A stretch of DNA of 64,000 nt from Triglochin maritima (GCA_963682175.1 OY821787.1:19260501-19324500), one strand, 5' to 3'. Shown: positions 1 through 11,000, counted from the first letter of the stretch. The notes: generated by a model not told the origin, from the sequence alone. Translations and numbers: made by a program.

Positions 1-210
1 TTGGGGTTTAGTTTTATTGCTTATCTTCATTTCCTTTTGCATTGTAGTTTAGCATTGTAGTGTAGTTTAGTGTAACCAATCCTTTTCTCCTTTCTTTACC
101 CCTTGCCTTCGCACAAACCAAGTGTCGACACACCTCCCAGTGGACGACCCGTATTTGCCACCGCTTCAACGCGGCCGTGCACTTGCGGTTAAATATAAAA
201 CGATCAAACA
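1..210 (+). repeat. RE1 5' LTR, last 210 bp
   Basis: This is the terminal part of an LTR ending in ACGATCAAACA directly before the primer-binding site. It closely resembles the end of the RE2 LTRs (6747-6956), including the block with GTCGACACACCTCCCAGTGG. It does not resemble the end of RE1's own 3' LTR (16187-16396), which belongs to another subfamily; see findings. Confidence 0.85.
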
Positions 211-216
211 AGTTTT

Positions 217-234
217 TGGCGCCGTTGCCGGGGA
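217..234 (+). other. RE1 primer-binding site (tRNA-Asp type)
   Basis: TGGCGCCGTTGCCGGGGA is complementary to the 3' end of plant tRNA-Asp (GTC), the usual minus-strand primer of Athila/Tat elements. It lies six bases after the LTR end. Confidence 0.9.
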
Positions 235-1297
235 GGTGCCAGTCCAGACTCTTGTTTGGACGATTCGAGTGGATTTAATTTTTGTTTTGTAGTTTGTCTT
301 TGTTTCAGGAGACTTGGAGTGGTCAGGAGGAGCACCTGGAGAAGTTTTGAAGCAAGGTGAGCACTGTAGACCGCCAATCAGCGGCCTGAGACCGCCAATT
401 GGCGGTCTGGTAAGCTCTGTTTTCTCTCTTATTTCTTTGGTCGGTTTTCATAATTGATGTAGTGATCTGGGATTTAATTTGGCATGTTTTGACTTATAGT
501 TTGTTCCCAGATCCATAATCAACCTCCTTTAAGCAACTTGGACCCTAAAACTCAAAGCAAAAGATTAGGCATTCTTTTTGTTTAGGCCATGCATCATGTA
601 TGTGACTTAGGCATTTAGATTGTCTTTTAGCTTAGCTTTATTTACTGTTGCTGAGAGCTGGCGTGAGGTACGCACCTTCTACTCTCATTCATGCATTTCG
701 TATGAACATGCATTAGTTAGTAGGAAGTGCATTGAAACAAGTGTGAGTTGAGCGTTTTGTTTGGAGAGTTGATTGCTAGATTAGGACTCCAAAACGCTAC
801 TAAGGAGGGGCTGTCCCATAAAAGATAAGGTGGGGGATTTCATCACCCTTTCCTTTGCCCCAAAAACCACACTAATCAAGAGCCTAATTTTAAAATCAAG
901 TAGACATTGGCCCTAAGGATCTTGGACGCATTAGGAGAGTGATCCGGTCCCGACCGTCATGACCTGATCGGCGTTGCCCACTTTGTCGATAGTAGGAGAG
1001 ACGAGATCCCCGGATCTTGGCTCACTTGCTGGGCTTTGTGGTCCTCGTTGTAGGGAGGTGAGACGTGTTGAGGCCGTGTGACCTCGCAATTAGGCGTCGT
1101 CTAGCTGTAAGGACCTATAGCGACCTTAGGATTGCTTGAGCCTTGTTTGCTTGTGTGCTTCTACCTGTACCCATCCGCCGTAGCATAAGGACTTCTTCCT
1201 TTCTCTCCTGAGTCATTCTTTCTCTCCTGTTTTCCCTCGTCTTCTCTTCTACGTACATTCTTTATTTGAAAAAAAAAGAAAAAAAGAAAAAAAAGAG
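235..1297 (+). other. RE1 untranslated leader
   Basis: This is a non-coding leader of about 1 kb, also present in RE2, RE7 and RE8. It holds two 14-bp near-palindromes (371-384 and 392-405, 21 bp apart) and, right after them, a good splice-donor match CTG/GTAAGC with the intron side starting at 410. It ends with a pyrimidine-rich stretch (about 1195-1260) and an A-rich run before the gag ATG. No long open frame is present. Confidence 0.7.
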
Positions 1298-4200
1298 TTG
1301 TGGTTTGTGTGTGCACCTTTGTGCATGCTTTCGTGGACACGAGACGAGAGTGGTCGTTTGACGAGGAGCGTTGTCAATCCAGCTTCGGTCATCGATTTCT
1401 CGACACCTTCCTCCTCTCGTGTCGCACGTAGTTCGGGTCCAATGGCTGCTAATTTCCGTGAGGAGGAGCAGTTGCTGGACCCTCCTGTTCCACCTGTGCT
1501 TCCAGTTGTCGTTCCCATACCTCTTCGTGATCGATGCTACCCGAGCCGTACAGCTCTACCCTCATGCATCGTATTACCAGAGGCTAATGGGAACCATTTT
1601 GAGGTTAAGCCTCAATTCATTTCCATGCTCCCTCATTTCACTGGGAAAGGTGACCCCTATATCTTTCTCAGGGAATTTGAGGAGGTCTATGCTATGTTCA
1701 AGCTGCAACAACTTAGCACAGACTCCATCCATCTTAGGCTCGTTCCTTTTGCACTAAAGGATGACGCCAAGAAGTGGTTGTATAGCAACCAGGCGAATTC
1801 CTTTAGGACTTGGGATGAGTTTCAATCTGTATTCCTCAAGAAGTACTTTCCTAATCATCGGACTCAAAAATTGAGGAACGAAATCAATTCGTTCTATCAA
1901 CTTGAGACCGAGACATTTCATGCATATCTAGAGAGGTTCAAGGAGCTACTATCCTCATGCCCTCACCATGGCATTGAGTTGTGGCGCCTGTGTCAGATTG
2001 TGTACGAGGGTCTTCACATCCCGTCAAGAACGCTCCTTGAGTCCATGTGTCAAGGAGAGTTCTTGGGAAAGGATGAAAGGGAGGCATGGGCCTTCCTAGA
2101 AGACCTCGCTGAGAAAACCATGCAGTGGGAGAGTGTAAGGGAACCACCTGCATCATCTAGCATAGGAGCGAGGATCGCGAATGCAAACTCAACTAGATCG
2201 GGTTCCGCATTTGCTATCGATACCACTACGGCCACCGAGGCGCGCATGGCGGCCTTAATGCGCCGTATGGATTCGATTGAGCTCCAAAACCAACAAAGTG
2301 CACCTCACATGTCAACATCTGGTCCAGTTCCCTGTCATTCATGTGGTAGGATAGGTCATATAGAAAGCGAGTGTGAGTCCATTCCTCCTGAGATGGAGCG
2401 TGTCAACGCCGTCTATGATAGAGCCCGGAATGACCCATACTCATCATCTTATAATCCTGGATGGAGGAACCACCCCAACTAATGACCCGGGTGGTCCTTC
2501 AAACTCCTCTAGACCACCTTACCAATCACACCAACCTCCCATGCATGCACAATCTTATCAGCAACCCCAAGTTCCAAGCACCAACCAACCAGGTTTCCCA
2601 AATTCTAACAACTTCGAAACCCGGTTTAATTCGCTTGAGAACTTGACTCGTGGACTTGAGAACTCTATGAAAAATTTTATGTCGTCCACAAGTCAAGTTC
2701 TCACTTCAAATCAGCAGACCATCAAATCTCTAGAGCTTCAGATGGGCCAATTGGCTCAGTCTGTACATGAAAGAGAGAGGGGGTATTTTCCTAGCCAGCC
2801 TGAGGCTAACCCCCGCATGTACCAACAACAACAAATGCAAAATGAGAATGTGGTACCTCGGGGGAGGCAAGTGAACCATGTGGAGGAACCTGTTCACCAT
2901 GTCAATTCCATTGTGACCTTAAGGAATGGAAAACAGGTTGACAATCACATTTCCTTGCCACACCCACCACCATCTATGCAGCCCCTCAGTGGGAATGGTG
3001 GTGAAGAAGAAGTTGAGGGTGAGGGTAATACACCAAAGCTTTCTTCTCAGGCACAACAGAAAACCTACCTGCCAAAAGCTCCCTATCCAAGTAGGTTAAA
3101 CAAAAAGCAGAGTGACAACATGGACAAGATATTAGAGGTGTTTAAGCAAGTGAAGGTTAACATCCCCTTGTTGGATGTCATCCAACAAATACCTCAATAT
3201 GCCAAACTGTTGAAGGATCTCTGCACAACCAAGAGGAAGACCAATGTTCCTAAGAAAGCATTCTTGGCTGCAAATATCAACTCACTTTTGTCCAATCCTA
3301 CCTACACAAAATACAAGGACCCTGGGTGTCTTACTATTCAGTGTACGATAGGGGACACTAGATTGAGCAATGTTTTGCTTGATTTAGGATCAGCGGTCAA
3401 CCTCCTCCCATTCTCTGTTTATCAACAGTTGAACTTGGGAGAATTGAAACCAACTAAGATCACCCTCCAATTGGCGGATAGATCCATTCGTATTCCCATG
3501 GGGATTATCGAGGATGTGCTTATCAAAGTTGGAGATTTTATATTTCCAGTCGATTTTCTTGTCCTCGATACCAATCCTGTTGCAAACAACCACTCTCAAA
3601 TACCTTTGATTTTGGGTAGATCATTTCTGGCAACCTCCAATGCCTTGATTAATTGTAGAAATGGTCTCATGAAGCTCTCATTCGGTAACATGAGTGCCGA
3701 GTTTCATGTGTTCAACTCTGGTAGGCAACAGGAACCCATGGATGAACCTTTAAATCTAAATCTCATCCGCCAATTGGAGAAAGCACCACAAAATCATCGA
3801 ACACCCCTAATCCCAATGCAACCCATTGAGAATGTTCGTGGGCCCAGCGAAAACTCATTGCCTGTCTTCGCAATGCAACAGAGTGAGCTGGCCTCGAACA
3901 TGAATGTCCAAAGGGAGTGTTCGTTGCATGATTCAGTTGAGAGTACTAGTGAGAGTGAGACACCTCATCATATGCCTATACCAGAAGGTGTCTCTACCTC
4001 ATGTCCCATGGCCATTGAGCCATTTGAGCTTCATATTGACTCCAACAAGGACCCACCTATGACCGAGCTTATGCTTGATGATCTAAATGATGGTGGGAGG
4101 TCCTTGTTGGATGACTTGGGGAGAAGCCCCATTCTTAGTGATGCAAGTCTGCTGCATCCATCGAATGAGCCTGAGGAACTCATTCCGATGCACCCGCCTA

Positions 4201-4415
4201 TTGGTTGGATGGTTTTCTTCGATGAGCAATTAAACCCTAGTGTGGCAACACAACTTCATTCTTTGTTGCCCACACCCAACCAATATCATGAGGGGTTCGA
4301 GCCTTTCAGCTTTGACCTGTCACCCCTCATGACACCTCAGAGTACCAGTGGAGTTTGCCCATCTCGGCAAGTCTCTGGTCCTCAAAACATGATGTTCTCA
4401 TTTGATGTTCCTTGA
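1298..4415 (+). pseudogene. gag-pro: RE1 gag-protease, frameshifted
   Basis: This frame codes for the capsid/nucleocapsid polyprotein and aspartic protease of an Athila-like element. The first segment (1298-2482, 394 codons) has the retrotransposon gag core with DPYIFLREFEEV and a CCHC zinc knuckle (Cys346, Cys349, His354, Cys359). It stops soon after WRNHPN. The second segment continues in another frame to 4415 with the Pro/Gln-rich linker and the protease; the active-site triplet is DLG (Asp codon near 3381), and LGRSFLATSNALI follows. Compared with RE7, about 17 bp are missing near 2480 between short CCAA repeats, which explains the frame change. No polymerase domains follow. A functional product is unlikely. 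Confidence 0.85.
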
Positions 4416-5384
4416 CCAAATGATTATGAGAATATCTTGGTTGATGTATATATCTTGTAAAAAAAAGAAGAAGAAAAAAAAACAAAAAAATAAAAGACTC
4501 CTTCAGTGAGCATCGATTGTTGTGGGCCCCAACCCTTGTGTACTTGGGCCCAATCTCTTCACGTATTTATCTCCCTTCTTCAGCTTCTCACAGGTTTTGA
4601 GGGAATTTGGGTTTGTGTCCATCAACATGACCATGAACGTCCCTTTGTACTTCATGTTGGTGAGATCTTTCCTATTTCATGCATGTATCCATGTAGTATC
4701 TTGTTCACATTCATTGAGGACAATGCATGAAGTAGGTGTGGGGGGTGTTTTACGTGTGTACATAGTCGAGTCTTTTTCCTTTGGTTTTATTTTCTTTTGT
4801 TTGTACTGCTAGGGTCATGTTAGTGTGCCGCATGTAACATTGATATATCTGCTTGCCATGATCCTTGGGTGACTTGTCTTCTTTTGCTTGCCTAGTGCTT
4901 TAAAATTTTCACATTTCTTTCAAAATCTTCATGTGTTTGCGAAAGAAAATGTTTTTGTGGATTTTGCGTGTGTTTAGCATGTGCAAAACCGTTGAGAGGC
5001 AAAGTAAAAAGAAAGCTCCCAAAATTGTCTTGAACTTGATGCATTAGGATTTCTAGTTTACTGGCTTTAGGTCTTATCGAGTCGTTAGGATGCACCCTGG
5101 TTTTCCCTCAGGGGGCGTGTAATCATAGGGTTTCAGTACTCAAACATTTAAAGAAGTCCACCCTGAACCTAGTGAGTCAAATAATTCGTGTTTGTGAGTA
5201 TAAGGAAGTTTGTCGTAGTCGAGGGCCCTTAATCTCTTTTTGTGAAACTTAAGTGTAGGGGTTTTGGTTCCCATATAGATAAATAAGTGGTGTTCTCTCT
5301 TCTCGCACGGCTCCTATCACTCGGGAAAGTAGGTCTGAGGGGACTTTATGCCTGGTGCTTTCGAGTCATCTGACTTGGGATGCG
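4416..5384 (+). other. RE1 non-coding 3' region, part 1
   Basis: This is sequence between the gag-pro stop and the RE2 insertion. It contains A-rich stretches, the block CATTGAGGACAATG (about 4713) and an internal polypurine-like tract AGGTGTGGGGGG near 4733. The same order is found in RE2, RE7 and RE8. An ORF of about 96 codons (4522-4812) is also seen in RE2 and RE7 but has no recognisable domain. Confidence 0.7.
5380..5384. repeat. Target duplication ATGCG, left copy (RE2)
   Basis: ATGCG directly precedes the RE2 5' LTR and recurs at 14375-14379 directly after its 3' LTR. This proves the boundaries of RE2 and shows that RE1 was the target. Confidence 0.95.
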
Positions 5385-5511
5385 TGATTGACATCATTTC
5401 ATGCTTATATTTGTACCTTATATCCATTATCTTACACCTAAGCAATGCTATGTGACGAGTTTTATGTTTAGTTTTCAGAAATAAAGAGGTTTGAAGAGAA
5501 GAGCCATGAAA

Positions 5512-5617
5512 GGACCCAAAAAGCAGGAAAAAAGGACCTAATTGTGAGACCTGGGGACCAAGATGCAAGGGGGAAGGACCTGATCGTAAGACAGAAGGAC
5601 CTAAGAGCAAAACAGGA
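5512..5617 (+). repeat. 21-bp GGACC tandem array in U3
   Basis: Five consecutive units begin with GGACC at 5512, 5534, 5555, 5576 and 5597, with a period of 21 bp (22 in the first). The same array is present in the other LTRs. The two RE7 LTRs differ by about one unit. Confidence 0.85.
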
Positions 5618-5756
5618 AACTCCACACCATCATGAGGAGTATTTTGTCAATTCGATTCGGGTCGGAGCTCCACTAAACCAGCTAGATGCATCCAAGACCA
5701 AGAAACAAACCAAGGCAAGCCCACCAGAAGTCCCAGCCGGATCTGGGCCTTATAGG

Positions 5757-5791
5757 CCGCCAATTGGCGGTCTGGAACCGCCAATTGGCGG
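5757..5791. repeat. Paired palindrome CCGCCAATTGGCGG in U3
   Basis: Two perfect 14-bp palindromes lie at 5757-5770 and 5778-5791, 21 bp apart. Equivalent pairs are in the RE1, RE7 and RE8 LTRs and again in the leaders behind the primer site. Confidence 0.95.
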
Positions 5792-5871
5792 TCTGGTTAA
5801 GCCCAAATCAGCCAAGATTCTTCCTGGACTTGTATTAGCATGTGTTTAGGCTATTTTTTGGTATTGGTTTA

Positions 5872-5923
5872 GTCCCACATCGGGGGATTGTCCCGGATTA
5901 GCTTTTTCCATGCTTATAAATAG
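5872..5923 (+). promoter_or_regulatory. RE2 5' LTR promoter: snRNA-type USE plus TATA box
   Basis: GTCCCACATCG (5872-5882) matches the plant U-snRNA upstream sequence element RTCCCACATCG. A TATA box, TATAAATAG, starts at 5915, with exactly 32 bp between them. This spacing resembles Pol II snRNA genes of plants. The same pair with the same 32-bp gap is seen in the RE1, RE7 and RE8 LTRs. That this drives the element's transcription is an inference. Confidence 0.7.
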
Positions 5924-6962
5924 AACTCTTCACCTCCCATTGTATCCATCTCCCTCTTGGTGGCCATCTTCCCTACTAAGAGTGAAGCCTTGAAGCAAAA
6001 CTCTAGTGGAGGAAGAGCTACTTGTAATTGAGTGAGTTAATAATATAAGTTTTCTCTTAATGATGTTGTTTCTCTCTTAGTTTAATTTCCTTTCATTTGC
6101 ATGCTTGTTTGTGTGTTTAGTTTTATGCTTCTTTAATATTTCTTGCTTAAGTAGTATAAATTTCATTTCAGTATTATGTTTTCCTTTGCTAAATTAGTTA
6201 GTGTAATGAGTAGTGAGTAGTTCCATCCCCAATTGGGGGGTGGAGAAATATGTGATATAATAATGTAGTGTATTAAGTGTGTGTTATTTTTATCCCTTGA
6301 GCTTTATATGATTTCCATAACCATCTAATGGGTCTCCACTCTTATCTTTGATATGCTAATGCTCTTGAATGAAGCTTAGCTTATGCTTTGATTAGTGGAC
6401 CTATTTTATGGGGAATGATAAAGTTAGGATATGGATAAAGTTAATGTTGGTAACACAATTTGTAGTGTATGTACTCTTGTTGCCTTTTCCTTAGCTAATG
6501 TCTTGTATGTTTTAATGATGTAGTCATCTTAATTCATGTAGAGGCATAGTAGGGTCTAGTCTTTATACTTGAGTTCATGTAGCTTCATTCCAATCATTGT
6601 CTTGTATGTTTTAATGATGTAGTCTTATCTTAATTCATGTAGAGGCAAGATTGGATGTAGTTTTATGATTTCATGCACTACATGTTGTGAGGAGCTTAAT
6701 TGAACACACACACACACATCTTTATGTTCACATCAGTCTCTACCCCCTTTGGGGCTTAGTTTATTGCTTATCTTCATTTCCTTTGCATTTCATTTCAGCT
6801 TTGTAGTTTAGATTAGTGTAATACATCTTTCTCCCTTCTTTTTACCTCTCGCCTTCGAATAAACCAAGTGTCGACACACCTCCCAGTGGACGACCCGTAT
6901 TTGCCACCGCTTCAACGCGGCCGTGCACTTGCGGTTAAATATAAAACGATCAATCAAGTTTT

Positions 6963-6980
6963 TGGCGCCGTTGCCGGGGA
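6963..6980 (+). other. RE2 primer-binding site (tRNA-Asp type)
   Basis: TGGCGCCGTTGCCGGGGA lies six bases after the 5' LTR and is complementary to the 3' end of plant tRNA-Asp. Confidence 0.95.
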
Positions 6981-8003
6981 GGTGCTCTGTCCAGACCTTG
7001 GTTTGGACGATTCGAGGGGTTTTTAATTTTTCTTTTTCAGTTTTTCTTAGTTTCAGGGAACACTCTGATCACGGGGAGGCCACTGGAGAAGTTTTAGGAA
7101 GCAAATCCAAGAACAGACCGCCAATCAGCGGTTTGGAACCGCCAATTGGCGGCCTGGTGAGGGATTCTGTCTTCCAATTTTTTTGTGGTCATTTGTGCTG
7201 TAATTTGTGTTATCTGGGAGCCCAATTTTGCATGCTGTGACTTCTTATTTGCTCCCAGATCATTAATCACTCCCCCTTTAATCAACTTGGACCATAAAAC
7301 TCAAAGCAAAAGATTAGACTTCTTGCCATCTAGGTCATGCACCATTGGTAGACCTTGCATGCATTTGTCTTTTCTTTGCTTTACATTTTGTCGTTGATTG
7401 CTGGCGTGAGGTACGTGCACCCACATCCCTCATTCATGTATGTTTCGTTCATGCATTAGTTAGTAAGGTGCATCGGGACAAGAGTGAGAGAGCGTTTGAT
7501 TGGAGCGATTGATTGCTAGATCTAGGATCAAATCGCTACTAAGGAGGGGTTGTCCCATAAAAGATAAGGTGGGGGATTTCATCACCCTTTCCTTAGCCCC
7601 AAAAATCACTCTTAATAAAGCCTTAACTAAAAGCAAGTAGACATTGGCCCTAGGATTGCGGGCGCACTAGGAGAGTAATCTAGTTGAGACCGTCATGACC
7701 TGATCGGCGTTGCCTACCTTGTCGATAGTAGGAGGTACTGGATCTCCGGATCTGGTATCACTTGCTGGGCATTGTGGTCCTCGTTGTAGGGAGGTGAGAC
7801 GTGTCGAGGCTAGTGACCTCGAAGTTAGGCGTCGTCTAGCTTAAGGACCCATTGCCTTACTTTGATTGAGCCGTGCTTGCTAGTTAGGCTTCTTCCTGAT
7901 CCCACTACCCTCGCTAGCTCTAGGGATTCTTCCCTCCTCATCTGAGTCCTCTCCTCATCAATTCTCTACGTTTAGTCTCCTCCTCTAGTACACCTTCTGT
8001 TGT
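6981..8003 (+). other. RE2 untranslated leader with possible intron
   Basis: The leader has no gene. Near-palindromes lie at 7118-7131 and 7139-7152. They are followed by a splice-donor match CTG/GTGAGG with the intron side starting at 7157. Near the 3' end, a pyrimidine-rich tract ending CTCCTCCTCTAG (about 7976-7988) would be a fitting acceptor just upstream of the gag ATG at 8004. Splicing here is an inference; the donor is conserved in RE1, RE5, RE7 and RE8. Confidence 0.5.
7118..7152. repeat. Leader palindrome pair
   Basis: CCGCCAATCAGCGG (7118-7131) and CCGCCAATTGGCGG (7139-7152) are 21 bp apart, the same spacing as in U3. In RNA both can form hairpins or pair between molecules. Confidence 0.9.
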
Positions 8004-11000
8004 GTGTTTGGTAGAGTCGAGTCGAGCAGTTTTATGCGAGGTTGGGCTCGTTCTGGTGAGAGCGCTCGACTCGAGAGAGTGCATACTTCTGAGATGGAAG
8101 ATCTTGGTGATCGACCATCTCCGCCTCGTGCTCCTTTGGAGCAAGAGGCCGAGTCGTCTCGTGGTGGCGAAGGGGACCGGGTTCCATACATGGACTACCT
8201 CGGTCCGTTTCCACCACCACGTAGACCTCCTTCTCCTCCTCCTCGGACTCGAGAGGAAGGGAGATTCGGTCAGGATCGAGTTCTAGGTGCACCACCACCT
8301 TTAGCTCGACATGATAGACCGATGACCTTGTGGGAGCGGACCCATCCTGTTCGGGCCGCGCAACCTTCTTGCATAGTTGTTCCCCCTGCTCGCGGGAACA
8401 ACTATGAGCTAAAACCTCAATATGTGAGCATGCTTCCGACCTTCACTGCCAATAAGGAGGATCCGTATATCTTTATACGCGAATTCGAGGAAGTATGCTC
8501 CATGTTCAAGCTTCAACAGCTTGACGAGGATTCTGTCCGGTTGAGGATGATTTCTTTCGCATTGAAGGATAATGCGAAGAAATGGATGTATAGCCTCCCG
8601 GCGAGCTCGATTCGGTCATGGGATGAATTTGTGACCGTCTTTCTGAAGAGATTTTTCCCTCAAAGGAAAACTCAACAGATACGGCACCAGATACATCAGA
8701 TGTATCAAACCGAGACCGAATCGTTTCATGGTTTCTTTGAGAGGTTCAAGGACCTTCTCCAGCAATGCCCTCATCATGGACTTGAGCTATGGCAGCTGTG
8801 CCAGATTGTTTATGAGGGCATCAACTACAACACCCGCACATTGTTGGAGTCAATGTGTCAGGGTGACTTCCAAATGAAACCCATCGAGGAGGCATGGGAC
8901 ACTTTTGAGTCCATGGCTGAGCGTACCTTCGAGTGGGACACCATGAGAGAGCCACCAGCCGCCAGGTCTTCTGGTCGAGCTGGATCTTATCAAGTTGAGT
9001 CAACTATCGCGTCTGAGGCGAAAGTGGCTGCTCTCATGCGTAGGATTGAGTGTTTGGAGATGGACCGAGCTCCTGTAGCTCAGGTCGCTACTCCCGAGTG
9101 TAGTAGGTGTGGACTGTCGGGACATGATGACTTGGAATGCGCTTACGCTCCAAGGGATACTGAGCATGCAAATGCGATGTATCAACAAAGGCCCCGAAAC
9201 GACCCGTACAGTCACTCTTACAACCCGGGATGGCGTAACCATCCTAACTTCTCTTGGGGGCCTAGTGGGGGTAACGGTCAGAGCTCGCACGCTCAACCTC
9301 AACCTCCACCTTATCAACCTCCACGCCCATCGGCGACCTACCAACCTCCACATCAAAGGTCTCAGAACCACAATTACCAACCTCCTCAGACCTCTTCGTC
9401 GGGTTATTCTAACCAAACTCCACAACCCCAACGGGTTGACCCTAAGGACTCCACTCTTGAGCAAACCCTTCACGCGTTCATTCAGAGCACGCAAGCCATG
9501 TTTTCGGCCAACAACAATACGGTCAAAGCATTGGAAATGCAAGTGAGCCAGTTGGCTAATCAGCTCCATGAACGCGAGAAGGGTCAATTACCGAGTCAAC
9601 CCGAGGTAAATCCTCGGGGTACCCATTCGCAAGGAAGGACACCTTTACCTCATGCTACCTCTGAACCGACTCATCATATTAATGTGATTCATACTTTGAG
9701 GTCTGGTAAGGAGGTGGACAACCACATTGGGGTGCCTTCCTTGTCATCACCATCTTTGAGGGAGCCGGATCCTGAGGCTCCCTCCACAAATACTTCCAGG
9801 AAGGAGCCAGATCCTGAGGTTCTTTCTACATTTCCTTCGACAAATGGGCCGAACCTTGAGGTCCCCTTGTCTCCTCTTGTGTCGAAGGAACCAGATTCTG
9901 AGGTCCCCACTCATGTTTCTTTGGACCTGAATTCTGGGGTGCCTTCGCATCCTTATGCCCCAAAGGCGCCATTCCCTGAGCGCCTTAAAAAGAAAACCTC
10001 TGATCAGCATGACAAGATGCTTGAGATGTTTCGGCAGGTTAAGGTGAATATCCCTCTTCTGGAGGTGATTCAGCAAATGCCACCTTATGCCAAGGTTCTC
10101 AAGGACTTATGCACCAAGAAGAGAAAAACTCATGTTCCCAAGAAAGCTTTTCTTGCGGCTAACGTGAGTTCCTTGTTGGCACAACCCATGCAAGTCAAGT
10201 ACAAGGACCCTGGCTGTCCTACTATCTCTTGTGTGATTGGTGATGTGCCCATACACCGAGCCTTGCTGGACCTTGGTGCATCTGTTAATCTTCTGCCATA
10301 TTCTGTCTACGTCCACCTCGGTCTTGGAGACCTCAAACAAACAAAGACCACTCTTCAATTGGCTGATAGGTCTATGAAGAAACCGAGGGGTGTGGTGGAA
10401 GATGTGCTGATCAAAGTGGGAGAGTTCATTTATCCAGTCGACTTCTTTGTCTTGGATACTGAACCTGTGCCAAACCCACTTGGACAAATTCCTGTCATTC
10501 TGGGGCGACCATTTCTTGCGACTTCCAATGCCTTGATCAATTGTCGCAATGGTCTGATGCGCTTGACTTATGGTAGTCAATGCGCTGATTTCAACATCTT
10601 CACCATTGGCAAGAAGCCAGATGCCTTCAATGACCCTGTTGGGGTTAACCTTATCCAGGGCATGGATGAGAGTGAAGTTGAGGGCACCTTCAAGTACTTC
10701 AGAGAATTGTTCGATGAAGATCCTGAAGGTGGTGAAGATGTTTCACCTGGGCTGGCACAAGAAGGTGCCTTATGTTCTGATCTTGTGGCCCTTGAGCCAC
10801 ATCCTTCTGCTCTTGTGGCCCTTGAGCCACATTCTTTTGATCACGTGGCCCTTGAGCCACAACCTTTCGATCACGTGGCTTTTGAGCCACCAGATACCCT
10901 TTTTACGGCCTCTGGGCCACATGATCTTCATTCTATATCTGTTGAGGACCCCATGTGGGTTAAGAATCAACCACCTGATACCCTTCAACCTGGTAGAGGT

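Larger units (their letters stand above)
5479..5849 (+). other. Open frame in U3 without ATG (candidate only)
   Basis: One frame stays open from a TTTTCAG splice-acceptor-like site (AG at 5477-5478) to a TAG at 5847-5849. It encodes heptad-like repeats (KDLIVRQ, KDLRAKQ) and PPIGGLE/PPIGGLV from the 21-bp DNA repeats, plus the block EEYFVNSIRVGAP. The frame contains no ATG. The same frame ends at the same relative place in RE1 (15449) and RE8 (49810), while RE7 stops earlier. It may be only a by-product of 21-bp repeats. I do not call it a gene. Confidence 0.25.
5385..6956 (+). repeat. RE2 5' LTR
   Basis: The LTR is 1572 bp and runs from TGATTGACATC to ACGATCAATCA. Its U3 carries a five-unit 21-bp GGACC array (5512-5617), paired palindromes (5757-5791) and an snRNA-type promoter (5872-5923). 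The remainder is AT-rich with no gene. A (CA) run lies near 6708. Confidence 0.95.

Noticed and set aside
1249..1518. Ser/Thr/Gly-rich minus-strand ORF opposite gag
   Set aside because: It is a shadow of the gag frame; no domain, and it overlaps conserved coding sequence on the other strand.
6705..6718. CA microsatellite as a feature of its own
   Set aside because: It is short and present in both LTR copies of RE2; an ordinary part of the LTR.
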